In this document: piece after piece, positions 57,267 to 64,000 of the stretch
How positions within the stretch are numbered: the first letter of the stretch is position 1
Layout: the number at the start of each line of letters is the position of its first letter
Source of the DNA: Aerococcus viridans
GTDB lineage: Bacteria; Bacillota; Bacilli; Lactobacillales; Aerococcaceae
Length of the DNA stretch: 64,000 nucleotides
Assembly: GCF_001543285.1 (NCBI RefSeq)
Contig: NZ_CP014164.1
Span: forward strand, 1,240,001-1,304,000
Direction: 5' to 3'
Program-made: the position numbers and the translations under genes
The notes under the pieces: generated by a model
The model's database searches: none
Seen by the model: the letters and a program-made list of their open reading frames with translations, nothing else
Told to the model about the DNA's origin: nothing

Positions 57267-58934
57267 ATGAAAAATCATCAAGTAAGTAACACTTGGCAAA
57301 AAGCTTTGATTGCTATTTTGACCATCATATTGGCCATCGTTGGCCCAACATCCGCTTTTGTTGAAGCGAGTGAAGTCGGCACAACAATTGAGGTTGACCA
57401 AGAAGCATTAGCTGAAGGTTTAGACACAGAAGGCGTCCTACGTGTTGGGATGGAAGCCAACTATGCGCCCTTCAACTGGTCGCAAACGTCTGACGCGGAC
57501 GGTGCAGTCCCTATTTCAAACTCTGACGGTGAATATGCAAACGGTTATGACGTACAAATCGCTAAACGTCTAGCTGATTCACTAGGTTTAGAACTTGAAA
57601 TTGTTAAGTTAGAGTGGGACGGTCTACCACCTGCACTTGAATCTGGCATGATTGACGTGATTATTGCCGGTATGTCACCAACACCAGAACGTCTACAACA
57701 AATGGACTTCTCAAATTCTTACTATTCTTCAGATATCGTGCTTGTAACTATGGCTGACAGTGAATACGCAGATGCTACATCGCTAGAAGATTTCGCTGGC
57801 ACAACTGTTACTGGTCAATTAAATACATTCCATTATGATTTAATTCCGCAAATCCCTGACGTAACTCAAGCCACTGCCCTAGATTCATTCCCAACGATGA
57901 TTACTGCTTTAACTGCTGGTTCAGTTGACGCCTATGTATCTGAAAAACCAGGTGCCATGGCTGCTGTAGCTGCTAACCCTGACTTAACATACGTTGAGTT
58001 TGCTGAGGGTCAAGGATTTGACTTAGGTGAAGTCACTTCTGATATTGCTGTTGCAGCCAGAAAAGATTCTCCATTAACCAACATTATGAACCAAGCCTTA
58101 GCAACTATTCCAACCGCTGACCGTGACCAATTAATGGAAGATATGGTGAACTTGAACGAGCGCGGTGAAAGTGCTGGTTTCTGGTCTGAAGTTGCGGGCA
58201 TTTGGGATACTTACGGTTCCCAATTTCTAACTGGTGCTGGTAACACTATGTTTATCGCGTTAAGCTCGACAATTATGGGATTTGTCATTGGTTTATTGAT
58301 TGCTATCTACCGTTCATTAATCGTTCGTCGCGATCAAAAACCAGTTGCCTACTTCTTCTATAAATTATTCGACTTTGTGATTGCGGCCTACATTGAAATT
58401 TTCCGTGGTACACCAATGATGGTACAAGCTATGATGATTTTCTATGGTTCAAGACTATTCTTCAATTTCCAAATGTCTACTATGTTTGCAGCCTTACTAA
58501 TTGTGTCGATTAACACTGGTGCTTATCTTGCCGAAGTGATCCGTGGTGGGATTACCTCAGTGGATAAAGGCCAGACTGAGGCCGCTCGTGCCATTGGTAT
58601 GAACCACTACCAAACAATGACGACAATCGTTTTGCCACAAGCTATTCGGTCAATCTTACCAGCTTTAGGTAACGAATTTGTGATCAATATTAAAGATACG
58701 TCTGTATTGAATGTTATCGCAGTAACTGAGTTATTCTTTGTAACGAAATCAGCTGCTGGTTCAACGTACCTAACCTTCCAAACATTCCTAATTACAGCGA
58801 TTATCTACTTCGTCTTAACTTTTACAACAACTCGTGTTTTGAATTTCATCGAAAATCGTATGGCAGGCAAAAAGACTTACCATGTCTATGAATCTAGCAC
58901 GAATACAGTAATCAACGGTCAAAGAGAACAATAG
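57267..58934 (+). CDS. Lysine ABC importer, substrate-binding protein fused to permease
   Basis: 555 residues. Signal peptide (1-36), family 3 solute-binding domain (about 55-300: VLRVGMEANYAPFNW, DVIIAGMSPTPERLQQMDFS), then a HisM/GlnP-type permease (about 310-535) with the EAA motif EVIRGGITSVDKGQTEAAR. The fused organisation is common in Lactobacillales glutamine/basic amino acid importers. Lysine specificity is inferred from the L-box directly upstream; sequence by itself would suggest polar amino acid. GGGAGG lies 7 bases before ATG. Confidence 0.92.
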   Translation: MKNHQVSNTWQKALIAILTIILAIVGPTSAFVEASEVGTTIEVDQEALAEGLDTEGVLRVGMEANYAPFNWSQTSDADGAVPISNSDGEYANGYDVQIAKRLADSLGLELEIVKLEWDGLPPALESGMIDVIIAGMSPTPERLQQMDFSNSYYSSDIVLVTMADSEYADATSLEDFAGTTVTGQLNTFHYDLIPQIPDVTQATALDSFPTMITALTAGSVDAYVSEKPGAMAAVAANPDLTYVEFAEGQGFDLGEVTSDIAVAARKDSPLTNIMNQALATIPTADRDQLMEDMVNLNERGESAGFWSEVAGIWDTYGSQFLTGAGNTMFIALSSTIMGFVIGLLIAIYRSLIVRRDQKPVAYFFYKLFDFVIAAYIEIFRGTPMMVQAMMIFYGSRLFFNFQMSTMFAALLIVSINTGAYLAEVIRGGITSVDKGQTEAARAIGMNHYQTMTTIVLPQAIRSILPALGNEFVINIKDTSVLNVIAVTELFFVTKSAAGSTYLTFQTFLITAIIYFVLTFTTTRVLNFIENRMAGKKTYHVYESSTNTVINGQREQ

Positions 58935-58946
58935 GAGGAAAATGAC

Positions 58947-59705
58947 ATGCAAAACCAAGATCAATTAATCTTAAATGTACAACATTTAGAAAAACGTTTT
59001 GGGGAAAACTTGGTCCTACGTGATATCGACTTCCAAGTACGCCCAGGACAAGTAACCTCTATTATTGGTTCATCTGGATCAGGTAAATCTACCCTACTAC
59101 GTTGCTTAAACCTACTTGAAGAACCAACTGGCGGCGACATTTTATACCACGGTCAATCGATTTTAAACGGGAAGAAAATGAACATTAATAAATACCGTAC
59201 CCAAGTTGGTATGGTATTCCAATCATTCAACCTATTTAAAAACTGTACAGCCCTAGAAAACTGTACAGTTGGCCAACGTAAAATCTTAGGTCGTAGTCAG
59301 GCTGAAGCAGAAGCAGTTGCCCTTAAGAACCTTGAAAAGGTCGGTATGGCACCTTACCGTGACGCCCGCCCTGAGCAACTATCTGGTGGACAACAACAGC
59401 GTGTCGCGATTGCCCGTGCCCTTTCAATGGACCCAGAAGTATTACTATTCGATGAGCCTACATCTGCCCTTGACCCAGAAATGGTTGGGGAAGTATTGGA
59501 AACAATGACCCAATTAGCAGCAGAAGGTCTAACAATGATCGTTGTAACCCACGAAATGGCCTTCGCCCGTGACGTATCAACCAATATCGTCTTCATGGAC
59601 AAAGGTGTCATCGTCGAACAAGGTCCAGCCAAAGAGGTCATCGATACCCCGAAACAAGAAAGAACAAAAGCCTTCTTGACAAGATACGCAAACGAAAGAT
59701 TTTAA
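58947..59705 (+). CDS. Amino-acid ABC importer ATPase
   Basis: 252 residues. Walker [10 protein letters not shown] near 37-45, signature LSGGQQQR, Walker [14 protein letters not shown] and switch His in VVTHEMAF. Polar amino acid (GlnQ/HisP) type. Starts 12 bp after the permease fusion, behind AGGAGG, so it shares the lysine riboswitch and energises the same importer. Confidence 0.95.
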   Translation: MQNQDQLILNVQHLEKRFGENLVLRDIDFQVRPGQVTSIIGSSGSGKSTLLRCLNLLEEPTGGDILYHGQSILNGKKMNINKYRTQVGMVFQSFNLFKNCTALENCTVGQRKILGRSQAEAEAVALKNLEKVGMAPYRDARPEQLSGGQQQRVAIARALSMDPEVLLFDEPTSALDPEMVGEVLETMTQLAAEGLTMIVVTHEMAFARDVSTNIVFMDKGVIVEQGPAKEVIDTPKQERTKAFLTRYANERF

Positions 59706-59891
59706 ACTGGATGGTAAAAATGTCGCTTAGACTAGCCGTACTGTAACAAATTCTTCTATATCTGAAAGATATTGAAGGATTTGGTGAAGTGTCAGCGAAG
59801 TCTGACATTTTGAACTCGACTATGTAAGGTGCGAGTCGCTCGATTTTGAATGAGGGTGCAAGGTGCTACATACTTTCAAATAGCAAAAAAT

Positions 59892-59928
59892 CACAAAAAG
59901 CAGTTGGGAAATCCAACTGCTTTTTGTG
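59892..59928. terminator. Bidirectional terminator
   Basis: Perfect 16-bp stem CACAAAAAGCAGTTGG (59892-59907) / CCAACTGCTTTTTGTG (59913-59928) with a 5-base loop, between the convergent importer and CHAD genes. Confidence 0.95.
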
Positions 59929-59947
59929 TATTATCTTATGCTTAAAT

Positions 59948-60721
59948 CTATTCACCGAATTCGATATCATCGCGAATATGAATTAATAAATCACGCACAT
60001 TTTCATCTTTCACTTTATCTGTGTATGCTGTCAGTAGATCATAATTGACATGCGCATCTGTAATTTCACCGAATTCAGATTGAATGGCCTTGGCTTCTTC
60101 TCTGTATTGGTTTAAGTCTTTAGAGACCGTCTCGTCGAAATAAGTGGCTGCATACCGCACCTTCTTGGCGCTCTTTCTAATTTCGTGGACTGCCTCGTAG
60201 TCAGAAATATCCACTGTCTTAAAGGCGTATCGCAATTTTTTATCCTTCTTTTTCAGGCGCTTAAGCGTATACTTTTTCCAGTCTTTCTTATTTTTAAATA
60301 GGTCGAGTTCAAGGATTTCTTTCGCATCCTCAATAGCCTGCTGAATGGTGGCGCTATTGCCCTTATTAAAAGTCCGGTTCATTTCTATCCGCCGTTCTTT
60401 CACGAAGGTGTTAAATAGCTGGTAATAAGCCTCGCTAGTTTCAGGATGATTTACTGCATAATCTTCGCAATATGCATAAAGCACATCCAATTCACGAAGG
60501 GGTCCAAATACGCGTGCTGCTGCACCCAATTGCTGGTTCAACTTGTTATAATGGTCTTTGTCCATACGTTTTTTTATAAAGTTAAGTAGACCACGTAATT
60601 CTCGAATTGAAACACGCAAATCGTGGACTAGTTTATCGGAAAATGGGTTGTTCTGATAATCTAGATATAAGCGCGATATCTTATTTATCTGCTTTCTAAA
60701 TACATCATGCCGTTTATTCAT
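59948..60721 (-). CDS. CHAD domain protein
   Basis: 257 residues, all helical, two four-helix repeats with conserved basic and His residues (DKLVHDLRVSIRELRGLL; VHEIRKSAKKVRYAATYF). CHAD domains bind inorganic polyphosphate and are often fused to or beside CYTH phosphatases. No CYTH gene is adjacent here, so it is an isolated CHAD protein; a polyphosphate-binding role is inferred. Confidence 0.9.
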   Translation of the reverse strand: MNKRHDVFRKQINKISRLYLDYQNNPFSDKLVHDLRVSIRELRGLLNFIKKRMDKDHYNKLNQQLGAAARVFGPLRELDVLYAYCEDYAVNHPETSEAYYQLFNTFVKERRIEMNRTFNKGNSATIQQAIEDAKEILELDLFKNKKDWKKYTLKRLKKKDKKLRYAFKTVDISDYEAVHEIRKSAKKVRYAATYFDETVSKDLNQYREEAKAIQSEFGEITDAHVNYDLLTAYTDKVKDENVRDLLIHIRDDIEFGE

Positions 60722-60797
60722 TCAAAACACTCCCTTCCCTAGGAATTCCTTTTCATATAATTTCATTATACAAAATAAATTATTATCCGTAAAACGA

Positions 60798-60830
60798 AAC
60801 AGGCACTCCCCACAAAAGGAAGTGCCTGTT
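60798..60830. terminator. Terminator of the DUF368 gene
   Basis: AACAGGCACT (60798-60807) pairs perfectly with AGTGCCTGTT (60821-60830), T-rich tails on both strands. Confidence 0.85.
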
Positions 60831-60840
60831 TTTAGATGAT

Positions 60841-61722
60841 TTAGTCATTTGAATATTTTTCTTCAATTTTTGAGAACCATAATGAAAAGATTGTCCCTAA
60901 TACAAAGGCAATCATACACCAAATCAATGTATTCATGAATGATAAACCAGAATTTGCTAAACCTTCAGCTGAGAAACCTGGAAATACTTGTGTTGGGAAT
61001 AAGGCAATCGATGAACCAATTACAGTCCCTAAAATAAGGTGGTACATTTTAGAGTAGTAATGCTTGAAGGCCCATTCAGCAGCCTTCGCTAAACCAATGA
61101 CACATAGTAATCCACCTAATCCTAATGGAATAATGACTGAAAAATCAAGAGCTGCAATACCAGCGGCCATTTTGTCATATAAACCAAAATAAATTAAGAA
61201 ATTTGAGGGACTCATCCCTGGTATAATAACCCCTAAACCAATCAAAGCACCTGATAATACCCAGGCGATAAATGATGGTTGTACTTGTGTAATCCCTTGA
61301 CCACCTAAGAACATGATCAAGAAAATGATGACTGCGGTTACTGCAAGCAAGGTTAAGTCAGATGTACTGCGCCCTTCTTTTCCAGCCGACTTAAATAGTG
61401 ATGGTAAAGTCCCCACTACGAAGCCGATAAATAAGGTAATAAAAATAGCTGCGTAAAGTCCAAAAGCTTTTTCAACGAAAATTGAAAATACCAATATTCC
61501 TAATAAGAAACCAATCCCAACTGGCATAAAGTAACGGACATTTTTCCAGAAGTTTTCCGTAATATTAGCTAAAAAATTAATAATTTGATCGTACAAGCCG
61601 AAAATGACAGCTAGGACTCCACCTGAAAGACCTGGTAGAATTCCTCCTATTCCAACAGCTGCACCCTTCAGAACACGGATAAACCAATCTGCCGAAAAGA
61701 CGGCATCTTTTTTATTATTCAT
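60841..61722 (-). CDS. DUF368 membrane protein (PopT-type undecaprenyl phosphate translocase)
   Basis: 293 residues, about eight helices in two inverted halves: GAAVGIGGILPGLSGGVLAV near 15-35 and IGLGVIIPGMSPSNFLIYFG near 160-180 are equivalent repeats. DUF368 proteins were recently shown to return undecaprenyl phosphate across the membrane for cell-wall recycling (PopT). In the second repeat the usual PGxSGS is PGMSPS, a small deviation. Likely constitutive; AGGAG precedes ATG. Confidence 0.88.
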   Translation of the reverse strand: MNNKKDAVFSADWFIRVLKGAAVGIGGILPGLSGGVLAVIFGLYDQIINFLANITENFWKNVRYFMPVGIGFLLGILVFSIFVEKAFGLYAAIFITLFIGFVVGTLPSLFKSAGKEGRSTSDLTLLAVTAVIIFLIMFLGGQGITQVQPSFIAWVLSGALIGLGVIIPGMSPSNFLIYFGLYDKMAAGIAALDFSVIIPLGLGGLLCVIGLAKAAEWAFKHYYSKMYHLILGTVIGSSIALFPTQVFPGFSAEGLANSGLSFMNTLIWCMIAFVLGTIFSLWFSKIEEKYSND

Positions 61723-61872
61723 TTATTCTCCTCTTTCAATTCCTTTTTTTACTAGACAGTTCAATAAGACGAGTCCAGTATAGTCTTATCTAATACTAAT
61801 TGTATCAATCTTTGGTCTGAGAATCATCGTTTGAGGCTAAAAAAAATGAAAGTTCCAGTTGGAAATAATCAA

Positions 61873-62934
61873 TTAATCAACACCCAACTCGCCTATAGCG
61901 CTCACCATCTGGTTCTTCCCTCGGTGTTTCGCTTGATATAAGGCTTGGTCAGCCCGCAATAAGGTACTTTTCATATCTTCATGCGGATTTCTATGGGCCA
62001 CACCAATTGACACCGTAATCTTTAAAGGCTCGCCCTCTTCACTAAATAGCGGCATTTCAGCAATCCTTTCATGGATAGATTCGGCTAAATCCAGCGTTTT
62101 TTGTCCAGTACAGTCAAAGACTAAACTCACGAATTCTTCCCCACCATACCGGTAACAATCGAATAAATCGGACTTTAAATTATTTAACACGGTGCCTATT
62201 TCTTCCAGTGCCTTATCGCCCACAAGATGACCATAGGTATCATTTAACTTTTTGAAATTATCAATATCAAGAACTAATAGGGAATAGGAATCATTATTTT
62301 CTGAAATTTTCCTAAGGTCTTCTTCTAATTTTCGGGCGTTATAGAGGGCCGTTAGGCTGTCGTGCACTGAGGATTGGTATAGTTTGTCTAGATCGTTGGT
62401 GAATTGGTAGGAAACGTATATGAATAACAATGACAAAACAGCCAACAATAGGTAAGCTGAGAATATTTGGAAGGGATCTTCTAATCGAATAGAGGATAAC
62501 GGCACAGTAATGACAATAGCCATAATCACTAAGAAACATAGTTGGAAGAACTCTGAATGTTTGGCTTTAATACGGTCAAAGACACCTAAACTGAGCAAAA
62601 TATAGGCTAAGGCGATTAAGAGGTTTAAACTGGACAAGGTTAGGTCGCCAAAGAAAAAACGACAAATCGCAACCAAGACTATTGTCGGATGGGCAATTTC
62701 CTTATCCAAATACACCATGGTATAGGCGAATAGCGCCGGCCTGAAGTCAAAACGCACACCTTCAAAGATAAAGGATGACATCATCAAGCAAATACCCGCT
62801 GCCGTTTGTAAGCCAATAAAGAGGTTACGGTTGTTGATTGGATTTCGTCTTTTCTCAATACTATATCGCCAGCGCCAAACAAAATAAATATCCATAAAAA
62901 TAATTGCCATATTTGCTAAGACATTTACAATCAT
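61873..62934 (-). CDS. Membrane-bound diguanylate cyclase (GGDEF)
   Basis: 353 residues. Six membrane helices in 1-180 (5TM-5TMR_LYT-like sensor), short linker HDSLTALYNARKLEEDL, then a GGDEF domain with metal Asp in LVLDIDNFKKLND (223, 225) and active-site GGEEF (264-268). The residues fit an active enzyme making c-di-GMP from GTP. The allosteric RxxD site is absent (DLFD instead), so product inhibition by that route is not expected. No phosphodiesterase or PilZ gene is seen in this window. c-di-GMP signalling is scarce in Lactobacillales. Confidence 0.9.
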   Translation of the reverse strand: MIVNVLANMAIIFMDIYFVWRWRYSIEKRRNPINNRNLFIGLQTAAGICLMMSSFIFEGVRFDFRPALFAYTMVYLDKEIAHPTIVLVAICRFFFGDLTLSSLNLLIALAYILLSLGVFDRIKAKHSEFFQLCFLVIMAIVITVPLSSIRLEDPFQIFSAYLLLAVLSLLFIYVSYQFTNDLDKLYQSSVHDSLTALYNARKLEEDLRKISENNDSYSLLVLDIDNFKKLNDTYGHLVGDKALEEIGTVLNNLKSDLFDCYRYGGEEFVSLVFDCTGQKTLDLAESIHERIAEMPLFSEEGEPLKITVSIGVAHRNPHEDMKSTLLRADQALYQAKHRGKNQMVSAIGELGVD

Positions 62935-63228
62935 GCTATCCTCCTATATTCATTAATGTGTATAATATTCCTAATTCAAAATATTACCTTAAAATTTTTA
63001 TTTAGTCCTGTCTTCACACGAAAACTCATTCCACTAAATATATCACAATTGGTCGGTTGGAAAAAACTAAAATACTTTTCATGAGAGAAAACTCTTGGAA
63101 ATTTATCCATTCCTTAATTATTAGACATTCATTTTTTAATTTGGCTAAACCTTACACTTAATTAAGGATAATAAGTTATATTATTGGAAATCCTGGTATG
63201 AATGTTTGAAATTATTCGTAAATAAAAA
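62935..63228. other. Intergenic stretch, no gene seen
   Basis: AT-rich, presumably holding the diguanylate cyclase promoter; no strong boxes or structures noticed. Confidence 0.5.
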
Positions 63229-63255
63229 AGCCAACTAAAACAAGTCTAGTTGGCT
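63229..63255 (-). terminator. Terminator of the DUF2207 gene
   Basis: AGCCAACTA (63229-63237) pairs with TAGTTGGCT (63247-63255); minus-strand tail TTTTTTATTT. Confidence 0.88.
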
Positions 63256-63290
63256 AATACAATTATTGTTCGCATTTATATTGTGACAGA

Positions 63291-64000
63291 CTAGCGAACA
63301 CCGCCGCCGCCACCTCCACCGAAGGAACCACCACCACCACCAAAGCTGGTACCGCCCCCTCCACCAGATGATGAAGAAGCTGTTGCAGCGCTATGACCGT
63401 CTGAATAAGATCTGTTAAGCATTGAACCATAGTATGCGTAGTAGAAGAATGGTGCATCTGAGTAAGTTGAGATTTCAGCATATTCAGGATAAATCTTACG
63501 GAATTCTTCTTCCACTTCATCAGCAATACCAAAAGCACCCGCATAAATCATTAATTCATCCCATAAGGCAACTTCATTGGTTTGACGCTCATTTAGTAAT
63601 GAGAAGTCTAACAGATAGTTTTTGAATTTCACGATATTATCGCGTAACTCAAAGCCTTTATCTGTATAAGCGACACCTGCCACTTCATGGGCGATATCTA
63701 AGTCGCTTTTTTCACGACGTGATTTGGCTGTTAAGCCGACAAAAGTGTAACCATTTTCTTCCAAATAATCTGATGAATAAGAATCTAAGGCTCGTTCATA
63801 GGCCTCAATTTTCTTGTAATTCTTTTCGATATATTTAGAGAAGGCTTTTTGTTCAACACGGCCGTCTTTTTGAGCAACACGTTGCATCAATTTAAACAAT
63901 CGTGCTGATGGGCCGGTTGGCGCCTTGTCTGATTGAACATAGATAACAGCTTGATCTTTCGATCTTAGGATGCCATCAATTTCTTCTTCACGCACTGTGA
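63291..64000 (-). CDS. DUF2207 membrane protein, C-terminal part (cut by window edge)
   Basis: The frame runs off the window: the codons before the apparent GTG start (63993-63995) are still open, so this is the last 236 codons of a longer gene. Cytoplasmic C-terminal domain with VAQKDGRVEQKAFSKYIEKN, then SFLLNERQTNEVALW-like region and a very Gly/Ser-rich tail ending GGGGGGGVR, characteristic of DUF2207 proteins. The usual full protein is about 600 residues with signal peptide, large extracellular domain and two membrane helices. Function unknown. Confidence 0.82.
   Translation of the reverse strand, partial: TVREEEIDGILRSKDQAVIYVQSDKAPTGPSARLFKLMQRVAQKDGRVEQKAFSKYIEKNYKKIEAYERALDSYSSDYLEENGYTFVGLTAKSRREKSDLDIAHEVAGVAYTDKGFELRDNIVKFKNYLLDFSLLNERQTNEVALWDELMIYAGAFGIADEVEEEFRKIYPEYAEISTYSDAPFFYYAYYGSMLNRSYSDGHSAATASSSSGGGGGTSFGGGGGSFGGGGGGGVR

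Noticed and set aside
63300..63375. Dense GGT/ACC-type short repeat that resembles a microsatellite
   Set aside because: It is codons for the Gly-rich tail of the DUF2207 protein.

Overview
The window reads as the chromosome of a low-GC Gram-positive coccus of the order Lactobacillales. The combination of a V-type ATPase operon, a full comG pseudopilus operon, CcpA with cre sites, TetR/ABC and PFL/ACT gene pairs, an ISL3-family element and an L-box ABC transporter fits Aerococcaceae best (an Aerococcus of the viridans/urinaeequi type is my guess) and Carnobacteriaceae second. This placement is inferred from gene content and protein style only; there is no rRNA in the window. Almost everything is ordinary core genome; accessory signals are concentrated in a few intergenic stretches and one insertion sequence.

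Layout. 1-3.3 kb: a large ABC ATPase-permease fusion with a divergent TetR regulator and a palindromic operator between them. 3.3-6.9 kb: GcvH-like protein, RodA, a YihY membrane protein and a serine-rich lipoprotein. 6.9-7.95 kb: a gene-poor AT-rich gap with relics, then tRNA-Arg(UCU). 8.1-18.2 kb (minus strand): a long housekeeping cluster in transcription order efp, asp23/yqhY, nusB, folD, xseA, xseB, polyprenyl synthase, tlyA, recN, miaA, hflX. 18.2-23.75 kb: pepQ and the comGA-GG operon. 23.9-32.5 kb (plus strand): nine-gene V-ATPase operon. 32.6-37.1 kb: yebC, a lipid kinase and a class A penicillin-binding protein. 37.1-42.8 kb: a zinc alcohol dehydrogenase and a class IV aminotransferase bracketed by related intergenic modules, an aldo/keto reductase, and the DUF711/ACT pair. 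43-48.8 kb: CapA-like phosphatase, ccpA, an intact ISL3-family IS, ytxH and ytxG. 48.9-56.7 kb: MscS, phosphodiesterase, RdgB, MurI, MgsA, TrxA, MutS2, CvpA, ZapA-like. 57-59.7 kb: a lysine riboswitch controlling a two-gene ABC importer. 60-64 kb: CHAD protein, DUF368 (PopT-type) transporter, a diguanylate cyclase, and the end of a DUF2207 protein cut by the window edge.

Most interesting observations. (1) The ISL3 element (45899-47648) has a perfect 8-bp target duplication, CAAGTATT, and sits inside one arm of a pre-existing 12-bp-stem hairpin that can be reconstructed exactly. (2) Its 5' end carries an inverted repeat that would hide the transposase ribosome-binding site and start codon only in read-through transcripts, because an extended -10 promoter lies between the two arms. 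(3) Its 3' non-coding 300 bp folds into a three-way junction whose two inner hairpins share the loop ACCTTGG. (4) The L-box identifies the ABC transporter as a lysine importer. (5) ccpA has a perfect cre over its own -35 box, and the alcohol dehydrogenase has a near-cre just upstream of a good promoter. (6) The V-ATPase operon has an unusual order and an unusual rotor-ring subunit. (7) The polyprenyl synthase has an altered second Asp-rich motif. (8) A diguanylate cyclase with GGEEF and no inhibitory site is present, unexpected for Lactobacillales. I did not find a clearly new multi-gene system, CRISPR array, prophage or defence island.
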